The position numbers and the translations under genes are program-made. The notes beneath the pieces were generated by a model. That model saw only the letters and a list, made by a program, of their open reading frames with translations. It did no database searches and was not told the origin of the DNA. A stretch of 64,000 bases of DNA, taken from Oscillospiraceae bacterium. Its GTDB lineage: Bacteria; Bacillota; Clostridia; Oscillospirales; Oscillospiraceae. Positions 8,397 through 16,215 of the stretch are shown piece by piece. The DNA lies in NCBI GenBank assembly GCA_017540645.1, contig JAFYAQ010000001.1, positions 50,696 through 114,695 on the forward strand. Reading direction: 5' to 3'. Within the stretch, counting starts at the first letter, position 1. Each line of letters starts with the position of its first letter.

Positions 8397-9623
8397 CTTT
8401 TCCGGTGTCGTTATTCGTTTTTCCTTGCTGTAAAGGAGCACCGAGTCGCCCTCCATCAGCTTCATGCTGCCGTGGGGGACCAGCATGGTGCCGCGGCGGC
8501 GTACCATGACGATGTGGGTCTGCCGGGAGATGTCCAGATCCCGGATGGCGCAGCCGTTCCACTCGTGCCGGTGTCCCAGGGTCACCTCCCGGAGGTTGAC
8601 GGGCTGGTCGTTTTTCAGCCCCTCGGCGCAGAGAGACAGCCGGTCACCGGGGCTGAGGACCACATCCCCCCGGGGCACGATCAGTTCCCCGCCGCGCCGT
8701 ACCGCCGCGATCAGCAGGCCCCGGGGCAGTAGAAGATCCTTGATGGTTTTCCCTGCCCAGGAGTCCTTGGCGCCCAGCTCCACCGTAACAAAATTCAGGT
8801 CCTGCTCCCGGGCATAGTCCCCCAGGCGCTTGAACTGGGAGTACTGCTCCACAAAGCCGGCGGAAAGAATGCCGGTGGGGATGGCCACCATCAAAACGCC
8901 CAGGAAGGTGATAACGATGCTCACGGCCTTGCCCAGGGGCGTGATGGGGTAGATATCGCCGTAGCCCACGGTCAGCAGCGTGGACACCGACCACCAGATG
9001 CCGGAGAAGGCGTTCTGAAAAACCTCCGGCTGGGCCTCGTGCTCCAGGGAGTACATGCACAGGCTGGAGGCCAGCATCAGCACCGAAATGATGAACACCG
9101 AGGACAGGAGCTGCTGTTTTTTGTTGACGATGACCTCCGTGATCACATTCAGGGAATCGTAGTAGGCATTGATGCGGAAGAGCCGAAAGATCCGGGCGAT
9201 GCGGAAGAGCCGGAACACCACCGCCCCCGCCGGGAAAAAGAAGGGCAGATAATAGGGCAGAAAGGACAGCAGGTCCACGATCCCCGCAAAGGAGAAGGCA
9301 TAGCGCGCCAGCGAAGGCCCCTCCGGCAGATCGGGATACAGATTGTTGGCGGTAAAGAGCCGCAGCACATAATCCAGGGCAAAAAACGCCACCGTGACCG
9401 CCTCGATGCCGGAAAACAGCGGGCCGTAGACGCTCTCCACGCTCTCAAAGGTCTGGAGGATGGCAACGGCGAGGTTGGTGACCAGCGCCAGGGTGCTGAT
9501 CACGTCATAGCCGCTGTTGATGGGATCGTCCACAATGCCGACGGAAACCATCCGGTATACCCTCTGACGAAACAGGGTAAAGCTTCTTTTTTTCTCCGCG
9601 TCCATGCCCGGCACCTCCGTCAA
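8391..9623 (-). CDS. Voltage-gated-type potassium channel with two TrkA-C domains
   Basis: The product has 410 aa. It has six transmembrane segments with an S4-like helix bearing repeated arginines (RLFRIARIFRLFR, about 135-148) and a pore loop with the K+ selectivity filter TVGYGD (about 219-224). The cytosolic tail has two TrkA-C/RCK-C-like repeats (about 275-330 and 345-402), each with a GD turn (SPGDRLSL; MEGDSVLL). TrkA-C domains bind ligands such as c-di-AMP in Firmicutes, so gating by a nucleotide is plausible but not shown. Met-7 is an alternative start. It is a lone gene between two terminators. Confidence 0.9.
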   Translation of the reverse strand: MTEVPGMDAEKKRSFTLFRQRVYRMVSVGIVDDPINSGYDVISTLALVTNLAVAILQTFESVESVYGPLFSGIEAVTVAFFALDYVLRLFTANNLYPDLPEGPSLARYAFSFAGIVDLLSFLPYYLPFFFPAGAVVFRLFRIARIFRLFRINAYYDSLNVITEVIVNKKQQLLSSVFIISVLMLASSLCMYSLEHEAQPEVFQNAFSGIWWSVSTLLTVGYGDIYPITPLGKAVSIVITFLGVLMVAIPTGILSAGFVEQYSQFKRLGDYAREQDLNFVTVELGAKDSWAGKTIKDLLLPRGLLIAAVRRGGELIVPRGDVVLSPGDRLSLCAEGLKNDQPVNLREVTLGHRHEWNGCAIRDLDISRQTHIVMVRRRGTMLVPHGSMKLMEGDSVLLYSKEKRITTPEKQ

Positions 9624-9709
9624 TTCAAACCGTGATTCCTATGTCCATCTTACGCCGGAGCGGCAAAAACGCAAGAAAAATTTGTGCAACGCGGGTCTGT
9701 CCGCGCAAA

Positions 9710-9764
9710 ATGCTCCCTCCGCAGGGGACAGCCTGCGCTGAAGCTGTCCCTGCGGAGGGAGCAT
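9710..9764 (-). terminator. Long inverted repeat terminating the otnK-otnC operon
   Basis: A 23-nt left arm (9710-9732) and a 22-nt right arm (9743-9764) are complementary apart from one bulged G, with a 10-nt loop. On the minus strand the stem is followed by TTTTGCG, so it can end transcription from otnC before the channel gene. Confidence 0.75.
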
Positions 9765-9792
9765 ATCACTCTTTATTCAGAAGCGGGCAGGG

Positions 9793-10383
9793 TCACATCC
9801 CCGCTCTCCGAAGCTCCCAGGCGATGCGGGCGCTCTCCTCCAGCTCCTCCAGATTATAGAACGCCTCCATGATATCGGCCCCCGGGACCACCGGCCCGTG
9901 CTGCCGCAGAAGGAAACCGTCGCTGAAGGGCACCCGGGCCCGAAAGGCCGCAAACAGGGCCTCCGAGCCGGGCCGCTCGTAGGGCACGGCGCCCACGCTC
10001 CCCAGCTTCATGCGGAGATAGGGCGTATGGGGAGGGATGCAGTCTCTGTCCTCATCCCCCACGGCAAAGCTCCACAGCACGCTGTAGCTGCTGTGGGTGT
10101 GGATCACCGCGCCGATCTCCGGGGATTTTTCGTACAGGGCCAGGTGCAGCGGCCATTCCTTGCTGGGCTTGCGGTCGGAGAGAGGCTTCCCGTCCATTCC
10201 TATGGGGACAAGATCCTCCTCCCGCAGCCGGCCGAAGCAGGTCCCGCTGGCCGTGATGTACACAGTATCCCCCACGCGAACGCTGAGATTCGCGCTGGAG
10301 CCCGCCGTCTTGCCCCGCTCAAAAAGGCTGTGGGCGACCCAAACGGCGTCGCGCAGCTCCTGATCCGGATTCTGTCGGTTCAT
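9793..10383 (-). CDS. otnC: Class II aldolase-family protein, likely 3-oxo-tetronate 4-phosphate decarboxylase
   Basis: The start is the ATG at 10383, which overlaps the stop of otnK by four bases (ATGA); upstream in-frame sequence is only a shadow of otnK. The product has 196 aa. It shows the fold's phosphate-binding ANLSVR segment, the Glu of the EWPLHLALYEK region, the metal pair HTH near 93-95, and a third metal His in LRQHGPVV. The class II aldolase/adducin family includes L-fuculose-phosphate aldolase and OtnC. Pairing with a DUF1537 kinase supports the OtnC assignment: decarboxylation of 3-oxo-tetronate 4-phosphate to dihydroxyacetone phosphate. The RBS lies inside otnK. Confidence 0.78.
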   Translation of the reverse strand: MNRQNPDQELRDAVWVAHSLFERGKTAGSSANLSVRVGDTVYITASGTCFGRLREEDLVPIGMDGKPLSDRKPSKEWPLHLALYEKSPEIGAVIHTHSSYSVLWSFAVGDEDRDCIPPHTPYLRMKLGSVGAVPYERPGSEALFAAFRARVPFSDGFLLRQHGPVVPGADIMEAFYNLEELEESARIAWELRRAGM

Positions 10384-11648
10384 TCTTCTGTCTCCTTTCC
10401 TTCCGCCGCTGTCATGCGCAGGGCGTGTGAGAAGAAATCTTCCTGTCCGAAATTGCCGCTCTTCAAAACCAGCCGGATGTCCCGGCGCTCCGCCGGCACC
10501 ATGATGGGCACGCCGGGGGCGACGCTGCGGCCGATGAGGAAGGAGGAAAAGCCCAGCGCCTTGGTGACCGCGCCGGAGGTCTCTCCCCCGGCGCTGATGA
10601 TCCGGGTAAAGCCCTCCTCCACGGCGCGCCGGGCCAGGGCCGCGGTGAAGCCCTCCAGGGCCTCCGAGACGCGCTCCGCGCCCAGGGCTTGGTAGGCGCG
10701 GACCTTGTCCGGCGTATCCGAGCTGTAGATCAGCGGGGCCAGTCCCCGCTCTCTGCATTCGCAGACGAAGGGCCAGAGTTCCTCCACCGTCATCCGCCCC
10801 TCCAGCACGGCCGCCGGGTCCAGCTTGCGGGAGGGCAGTCCCCGGGCCTGGTAGCAGGCGATCTGTCCGAGCGTGGCGCGGGAACAGCTGCCGGCCAGCA
10901 GGATCGCGTCGCCCTCCGTGGCGCTCCGGGGGGCGGCGATGGACGTTTGGAGCTTGCGCGCCCAGATCCGGGCCAGCGGCTCCAGAAGGCCGCTGCCGCC
11001 GGTCAGAAGGGGGAGCTCCGCCGCCGCGGCCGCAATGCGCTCTCCGTCCTCCGCCGTCTCATAATCCGGCACCAGATAGCAGGGCTCCTCCGGCGGCCGG
11101 GCGGCCAGGCGCCCGATCTCCTCCGGCGTGGCCCGGCGGCTCTCCCAGCGGCTCTGGGGCGCCATCAGCCGCGTCAGATCCGAGTCCCGCATAGGCGTAA
11201 GGGGGTGGTCCTTCATGGGGCTGTCCTGCAGCAGGACCCCGTTCACATACAGACACCCGTCCCGGACCACCCGACCGTTCACGGGCAGGGCCGGGCAGAG
11301 GATGGAAAAGGGCGACGCGCTCCGCTCCATCAGCGCGTCTGCCACCGGTCCGATGTTCCCCCGGGGGGTGGAGTCAAAGGTGGAACAGTATTTGAAATAC
11401 AGCTGCCGCGCCCCGGCCCCCAGCAGGAAATCCGCCGCCGCCAGGGAGTCCGCCACCGCGGCGCGGACCTCCTGTGTCCGGGACTTGAGGGCCACCACCA
11501 CCGCCTGGGCATCCCCCGCCGCGGCGGCGCCGTACCCCTCCCCGGGGACGCCGTTGACCAGCCGGACGCTGAGCCCGCCCTTGACAAGAAAGGACGCGGC
11601 ATCGCTCGCGCCGGTGAAATCGTCTGCGATCACTCCTAAAACCGCCAT
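10380..11648 (-). CDS. otnK: Four-carbon acid sugar kinase, DUF1537 family (OtnK-like)
   Basis: The product has 422 aa, the usual length for this kinase family. The N-terminal domain begins GVIADDFTGASDAAS, the family's substrate-binding signature, and contains YCSTFDSTPRGNIGP (about 85-100). The C-terminal ATP-binding domain contains AGGETSGAV and LKSGNFGQEDFF. OtnK phosphorylates 3-oxo-tetronates (from L-threonate or D-erythronate) at O4; related DUF1537 kinases act on D-threonate or D-erythronate. No LtnD/DenD-type dehydrogenase lies here, so how the 3-oxo acid arises is open. It is divergent from a sigma-54 activator gene 197 bp away. Confidence 0.85.
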   Translation of the reverse strand: MAVLGVIADDFTGASDAASFLVKGGLSVRLVNGVPGEGYGAAAAGDAQAVVVALKSRTQEVRAAVADSLAAADFLLGAGARQLYFKYCSTFDSTPRGNIGPVADALMERSASPFSILCPALPVNGRVVRDGCLYVNGVLLQDSPMKDHPLTPMRDSDLTRLMAPQSRWESRRATPEEIGRLAARPPEEPCYLVPDYETAEDGERIAAAAAELPLLTGGSGLLEPLARIWARKLQTSIAAPRSATEGDAILLAGSCSRATLGQIACYQARGLPSRKLDPAAVLEGRMTVEELWPFVCECRERGLAPLIYSSDTPDKVRAYQALGAERVSEALEGFTAALARRAVEEGFTRIISAGGETSGAVTKALGFSSFLIGRSVAPGVPIMVPAERRDIRLVLKSGNFGQEDFFSHALRMTAAEGKETEE

Positions 11649-11751
11649 AATACCCTCCTGCTGCCGCCGCCGCGCCGATGGCGCCCCGCTGCGGCCTTTT
11701 TATTATATCCTAATAAGAATTAATAAGCAAATCCCGGGCCAAGCGAAAAGC

Positions 11752-11771
11752 CATTGCACAGGAAGTCCCCT
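11752..11771 (-). promoter_or_regulatory. Possible sigma-54 promoter for otnK-otnC
   Basis: On the minus strand, GGGGAC and GTGCA elements are spaced so that a GG and a GC doublet are 10 bp apart, as sigma-54 requires. The -24 element matches four of six consensus bases and the -12 element three of four. It lies about 105-120 bp upstream of the otnK start, opposite a sigma-54 activator gene. Confidence 0.4.
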
Positions 11772-11779
11772 CCTTTGGC

Positions 11780-11809
11780 TTGACAGCCTGTGTTGCAATT
11801 CTGTATCAT
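11780..11809 (+). promoter_or_regulatory. Sigma-A promoter of the sigma-54 activator gene, with overlapping inverted repeat
   Basis: TTGACA (11780-11785) and TATCAT (11804-11809) are 18 bp apart. A perfect 8-bp inverted repeat, TGTGTTGC (11789-11796) and GCAACACA (11821-11828), straddles the -10 element and the expected transcription start. It is a likely binding site for the activator itself, which would give autoregulation. Confidence 0.65.
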
Positions 11810-11845
11810 GAAGATGCAACGCAACACACAGAGAGGGGAACACCT

Positions 11846-13771
11846 ATGATCCGACTGCTGTTTATCGTGCCGTATCCCGAGCTGAAGGAGACGGTGGACT
11901 TTGTTCTTCAGAATCACCGCTTCCAGGAGGAGGTGCAGGCGGACGTCCGGGTCCGGATCGTGCAGGAGGCGCTGAGCATCGATCCTTCCGGCTTTGACGC
12001 GATCATCGCCCGGGGCTACACCGCCGAGCTGATGGGCAAGCGCTGGCCGGACAAGCCCCTGATCAACCTGCAGATCAACGGCTTTGACGTGGTGCGGGCC
12101 GTGGGCGAGTGTCTGCGGCTCTACCATCCCCGCCGGATCGCCGCGGTGGTGTCCGGCCGGCAGTTTTTTGAGGCCGAGGACGTGGCCGTGCCCATGCAGC
12201 TGGATCTGCGGATCTACGAGGCCCTGCACCACGAAGAGCTGCCCGCCGTGGTGCGGCAGGCCGCCGCGGACGGCTGCGAGGCCATTGTGGGCGGCTACTC
12301 CTCCAGTCTGGAGGCCCGCGCCGTGGGACTTCCCGCCGTGGTGATCCGCACGGGCAGCACGGCGGTGCTGCGCGCCGTGGAGGAGGCCGTGAACACCGTG
12401 CTGCGCATCCGGCGGGAACACATCACCTCCCAGACTTACAAAACCATCATCTATTCCTACCGGGACGGCATCCTCTATGTGGACCGGGAGGGCGTGATCC
12501 GGGTGCGGAACCGGGCCATGCAGCAGATGCACGCGGGCAAGCGTCTGATGGACCAGCCGCTGGAGACCGCGCTGCCCTATCTCTACCCTCTGTTCCGCTC
12601 GGCCATGGAGACCCGGGAGGAGAGCACCGGACATCTGCTGACCATCCCGGGGACGGACCGGCGTGTCTCCGCCGCCTGCCGCCCGGTGGTGGCCGACCAG
12701 ACCATGGCCGGCGTGGTCCTGGTGATCTCCGACATCACGGAGATCCAGCGTCTGGAGAGCCAGATCCGCCGAAAGCTGAACGAACGGGGTCTGAAGGCCA
12801 AATACAGCTTCTCCGACATCACCCACGAGAGCGCGGCCATGAAAAAGACCATCGAGACGGCCCGGAGCTACGCCCAGTCGGAGGCAAACGTGATCATCGT
12901 CGGCGAGACCGGCACCGGCAAGGAGCTGTTCGCCCAGAGCATCCACCAGGCCAGCCGCCGCAGCAGCGGCCCCTTCGTGGTCATCAACTGCGCGGCGCTG
13001 CCGGACAATCTGCTGGAGAGCGAGCTGTTCGGCTATTCGGAAGGCGCCTTCACCGGGGCCATGCGGGGCGGCAAGCAGGGCCTGTTCGAGCAGGCCCACG
13101 GCGGCACGCTGATGCTCGACGAGATCGAGGAGATGCCCCTGTCCACCCAGACCAAACTCCTGCGCGTGCTGCAGGAGCGGCAGGTCCGGCGCATCGGCGA
13201 CAACAAGATGATCGCCGTGGACGTGCGGATCATCTCGGCGACCAACAAGAGCATCGAGGCCCTTTGCAGCAGCGGCAAATTCCGGCGCGACCTGATGTAC
13301 CGGCTGGACGTGCTGCGCCTGTTCGTGCCGCCCCTGCGCAGCCGGGGGCAGGACGTGGAGATGCTCTTCCTCCAGGGGATCCGGCAGCGCTGCGCCCAGT
13401 CCGGCCAGGAGGTGCCGCCCGTGGATCCCAACGCTCTGGAGCTGCTGCACAGCTACGCCTTCAGCGGGAATATCCGGGAGCTGAACAACGTGGTGGAGCG
13501 GCTTTGCGCCCTCTCCCCCCGGCGCATCGGCCGGGAGCAGCTCCGGGAGGCCCTCTACCCGGAGGATCTGAGTCCCGAGGCCCAGCCCTGGGAGCGGCCC
13601 CCGGAGCCCGCGCCCGGACCGGAGGGCGGGGCCGTCCCCCAGCCGGAGCAGGAGGCGGCGCGTATCCGCGCCGTGTTGGAGCAGTGCGGCTACCGGCGCG
13701 ACGAGGCCGCCGCGCTCCTGGGCATGCACCGGACCACCCTCTGGCGAAAGATGAAGCAATACGGCCTTTGA
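11846..13771 (+). CDS. Sigma-54-dependent transcriptional activator with PrpR-N sensor
   Basis: The start at 11846 has GAGAGGGG 8 nt upstream; the frame is open further back but without an RBS. The product has 641 aa. The N-terminal ~190 residues are of the PrpR_N type (opening MIRLLFIVPYPE), a periplasmic-binding-protein-like effector domain found in propionate and related regulators. A PAS segment follows (about 195-305). The AAA+ domain has Walker A GETGTGKE (about 353-360), the sigma-54 contact loop GAFTGA (about 400) and Walker B LMLDEIEEM. A Fis-type HTH ends the protein (LLGMHRTTLWRKMKQYGL). It probably activates otnKC and the downstream kdgT-type operon; its effector should be an acid sugar or a breakdown product. 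Confidence 0.9.
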   Translation: MIRLLFIVPYPELKETVDFVLQNHRFQEEVQADVRVRIVQEALSIDPSGFDAIIARGYTAELMGKRWPDKPLINLQINGFDVVRAVGECLRLYHPRRIAAVVSGRQFFEAEDVAVPMQLDLRIYEALHHEELPAVVRQAAADGCEAIVGGYSSSLEARAVGLPAVVIRTGSTAVLRAVEEAVNTVLRIRREHITSQTYKTIIYSYRDGILYVDREGVIRVRNRAMQQMHAGKRLMDQPLETALPYLYPLFRSAMETREESTGHLLTIPGTDRRVSAACRPVVADQTMAGVVLVISDITEIQRLESQIRRKLNERGLKAKYSFSDITHESAAMKKTIETARSYAQSEANVIIVGETGTGKELFAQSIHQASRRSSGPFVVINCAALPDNLLESELFGYSEGAFTGAMRGGKQGLFEQAHGGTLMLDEIEEMPLSTQTKLLRVLQERQVRRIGDNKMIAVDVRIISATNKSIEALCSSGKFRRDLMYRLDVLRLFVPPLRSRGQDVEMLFLQGIRQRCAQSGQEVPPVDPNALELLHSYAFSGNIRELNNVVERLCALSPRRIGREQLREALYPEDLSPEAQPWERPPEPAPGPEGGAVPQPEQEAARIRAVLEQCGYRRDEAAALLGMHRTTLWRKMKQYGL

Positions 13772-13772
13772 A

Positions 13773-13818
13773 CGTTGCGTATGCTGCGGCGCTGCATCGT
13801 ATGTTGCAACGTCAAATG
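13773..13818 (+). promoter_or_regulatory. Candidate upstream activator sites for the sigma-54 regulator
   Basis: A cluster of GTTGC/GCAAC-type elements lies here: CGTTGCGTATGCTGC, CTGCATCG and the palindrome TGTTGCAAC (about 13803-13811). They share the GTTGC core with the inverted repeat in front of the activator gene. They sit about 90-130 bp upstream of the sigma-54 promoter at 13902, the normal distance for enhancer binding. Confidence 0.5.
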
Positions 13819-13901
13819 CAGCGTCCGGAAGGGTTTGCTTCCATTTTATAAGAAAGCGCCTCTTTCTGCCCTGTGGAATTTCGTAAAAATTTTTATTCCG
13901 G

Positions 13902-13918
13902 TTGGCACGCACCGTGCT
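13902..13918 (+). promoter_or_regulatory. Sigma-54 promoter of the KdgT-type operon
   Basis: TTGGCACG-N4-GTGCT matches the consensus TTGGCACG-N4-TTGCW at all but one defined base. The GG (13904-13905) and GC (13916-13917) doublets are exactly 10 bp apart. The permease start codon is 75 bp further on. Confidence 0.8.
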
Positions 13919-13992
13919 TATTAAAACATCGGAACCAAAAAGCCGGACAGAAAGGGAGTTCGGTAAAAAAAGAAAGAAAGAGGTAGGTTTCG

Positions 13993-15000
13993 ATGAAAAT
14001 TGTCCAAACAATGAAGAAGTTCCCCGGCGGCATGATGGTCATCCCTCTCCTTCTGGGCTGCATCGTCAACACATTCATCCCCTCCGTGCTGCAGATCGGC
14101 GGCTTCACCACGGGCCTGTTCAAAAGCGGCACGGCCACGTTGGTTGGTCTGTTCATCCTCTGCAGCGGCGCGAGCATCAACTTCCGCCAGGCCGGCCTGC
14201 CTCTGTACAAGGGCGCCGTGCTGACCATCCTGAAGTACGTCATCGGTGTTCTCCTGGGCCTGGGCATCAATAAGATCTTTGGGCCCTCCGGCATCTTCGG
14301 CCTGTCCGCGCTGGCCGTCATCACCGCCGTCACCAACTCCAACGGCGCCATCTACACCGCCCTGGCCAAGGAATTCGGCGACAACACCGACGTAGGCGCC
14401 ATCGCCATCCTGTCCCTGAACGACGGTCCTTTCCTGACCATGATCGCCCTGGGCACCACCGGCCTGGCCGACATCCCCTTCATCTCCCTGGTGGCCGCCA
14501 TCGTCCCCCTGATCATCGGCATGATCCTGGGCAACCTGGACCCCGACTTCAAGAAGATCCTCTCCGACGGCCTGACCATGCTCCTGCCCTTCAACGGCTT
14601 CGTCCTGGGCGCCAACACCAGCCTGAAGACCATTGCCGAGGCGGGCGTGGGCGGCATCGTCCTGGGCCTGATGACCGTTCTCTTCACCGGCGTTCTCACC
14701 TACTACATCTACAGCTTCATCCGCCGGAAGAAGGACCCCATGGGCATGGCCATCGGCACCACCGGCGGCAACGCGGTGGCCGTCCCCGCCTCTGTTGCCA
14801 TGGCTGACCCCTCTCTGGAGCCCATCGTCCCCATGGCCACCGCTCAGGTCGCCGGCGCCGTTGTGGTGACCGCCATCCTGACCCCCATCCTCACCGGCGT
14901 GTTCTCCAAGATGGCCAAGCGTGACAACGCCAAGAAGGGCATCATTGATCCCGAGGACGCTCCTCCCGCCGAGCCCGCCGAAGAAAAGAAGCCCGAATAA
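13993..15000 (+). CDS. 2-keto-3-deoxygluconate permease-family transporter (KdgT-like)
   Basis: The 335-aa protein has about ten hydrophobic segments. Its N-terminus (MKIVQTMKKFPGGMMVIPLL, then the CIVNTFIP and GGFTTGLFKSG segments) is characteristic of the KdgT family, which imports 2-keto-3-deoxygluconate by H+ symport. In this context the substrate may instead be another sugar acid feeding otnK-otnC or the following amidohydrolase. The last ~25 residues are an acidic/Lys-rich hydrophilic tail. It is the first gene after the sigma-54 promoter, with RBS AGAGGTAGG. Confidence 0.85.
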   Translation: MKIVQTMKKFPGGMMVIPLLLGCIVNTFIPSVLQIGGFTTGLFKSGTATLVGLFILCSGASINFRQAGLPLYKGAVLTILKYVIGVLLGLGINKIFGPSGIFGLSALAVITAVTNSNGAIYTALAKEFGDNTDVGAIAILSLNDGPFLTMIALGTTGLADIPFISLVAAIVPLIIGMILGNLDPDFKKILSDGLTMLLPFNGFVLGANTSLKTIAEAGVGGIVLGLMTVLFTGVLTYYIYSFIRRKKDPMGMAIGTTGGNAVAVPASVAMADPSLEPIVPMATAQVAGAVVVTAILTPILTGVFSKMAKRDNAKKGIIDPEDAPPAEPAEEKKPE

Positions 15001-15024
15001 CCGGGGAGAAAGGAGACGGATCCC

Positions 15025-16185
15025 ATGGCTGCCTACTATGTAAAAGCGAAAAAGATTATCGTCGGCGACGCGTTGGAACCCAAGGAAAACGCGGGCCTTC
15101 TGATCCAGGACGGCAAGATCGCGGCGATCTATGACGAGATGTCCTCCCTGCCCATTCCCGAGGGCGCCCAGGTCCTGGATTACGGCGAAGCCACTCTGAT
15201 CCCCGGCATGATCGACTGCCACAACCATCTGGCGCTGGACACCCGCCTGGAAAACCATCTGGTCAAAATGGAAGACTGCGAGGCGGAGCAGACGATCCGT
15301 GCCATCAAGACCATGCGCGACGACCTGGTCAGCGGCGTGACCACCTCCCGCTGCTGCGGCGACCGTTTCTACATTGACGTCACCTGCCGAAACGCCCAGC
15401 GCCAGGGCCGCCTTATGGGGCCTAAGCTGGTGGTCTCCGGCATCGGCATGCGGGCCGCCCACGGCCACGGCTACGTGGGCATGCCCCACACCGGCGTTCT
15501 GGAGTTTCAGAAGCGCTCCCGGGAGAACATCCTCCACGGGGTCGACTTCCTGAAGGTGTTCACCACCAAGGTCATCAACGCCACGCCCTTTATTTTCCAC
15601 TTCATGACCCCCGAGGAGCTGAAGGCGGTGGTGACGGAGGCCCGGAGCGTCAACCTGCCCACGGCCTGCCACTGCTCCGGCGGCCAGGGTCTGAACGACT
15701 GCGTGGAGGCCGGCATCGACTGCCTGGAGCATGTGTACTACATCACTCCCGAGCAGGTGGAGCTGGTAAAGAAGACCGACCGCTGGGTCACCTACACCCC
15801 CAGCTACGCCCTCAACGACACACTCCTGTTCAAGTTCTCCCCGAAGGATCGGGAGGGCAGTCTGAAGGAGAAGGAGATCATCATCGGCTGCCTGAGCAAC
15901 GCCATCCAGGGCGGCCTGAAATTCGGCATCGGCACCGACGGCATCCACCAGGGCCTGGCCCAGGAAGCCTGCTACATCTCCCAGCTGGGCGCCGCCAACC
16001 GCGACGTTCTGGCCGGCATCACCATCAACGCCGCGCGTCTGTGCCGCGTGGACGAGAAGACCGGCTCCATCGCCGTAGGCAAGGCGGCGGATCTGGTCGC
16101 CGTGGCCGGCGATCCCCTTGCCGATATCGAGGCGCTGAAAAAGGTCACCGCGGTCATCCAAGACGGCAATATCATCGTCTCCTGA
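15025..16185 (+). CDS. Amidohydrolase-superfamily enzyme
   Basis: The 386-aa protein starts 24 bp after the permease with RBS AAGGAG. It has a beta-sandwich N-terminus (GLLIQDGKI...), the metal motif GMIDCHNHL (HNH near 65-67), a lysine region (VDFLKVFTT, about 174-182), His segments CHCSG and CLEHVYY, a GTDG Asp (about 302) and the closing sandwich (GSIAVGKAADLVAV). The arrangement resembles imidazolonepropionase/prolidase-like members. They hydrolyse cyclic or linear amides, lactams or lactones. Cotranscription with a sugar-acid permease suggests it opens a ring or removes an acyl group from the imported compound; the substrate is not known. Confidence 0.82.
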   Translation: MAAYYVKAKKIIVGDALEPKENAGLLIQDGKIAAIYDEMSSLPIPEGAQVLDYGEATLIPGMIDCHNHLALDTRLENHLVKMEDCEAEQTIRAIKTMRDDLVSGVTTSRCCGDRFYIDVTCRNAQRQGRLMGPKLVVSGIGMRAAHGHGYVGMPHTGVLEFQKRSRENILHGVDFLKVFTTKVINATPFIFHFMTPEELKAVVTEARSVNLPTACHCSGGQGLNDCVEAGIDCLEHVYYITPEQVELVKKTDRWVTYTPSYALNDTLLFKFSPKDREGSLKEKEIIIGCLSNAIQGGLKFGIGTDGIHQGLAQEACYISQLGAANRDVLAGITINAARLCRVDEKTGSIAVGKAADLVAVAGDPLADIEALKKVTAVIQDGNIIVS

Positions 16186-16215
16186 TCTCAACAGACGTCA
16201 TCGGAGGAACAAATC

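Noticed and set aside
10384..10758. N-terminal extension of the class II aldolase frame
   Set aside because: The extension lies inside otnK in another frame; the ATGA overlap at 10380-10383 gives the natural start.
11720..16191. Two 750-plus-codon minus-strand open frames under the sigma-54 regulator, permease and amidohydrolase
   Set aside because: Antisense shadows with His/Gly/Asp-rich, unstructured translations and no start signals.
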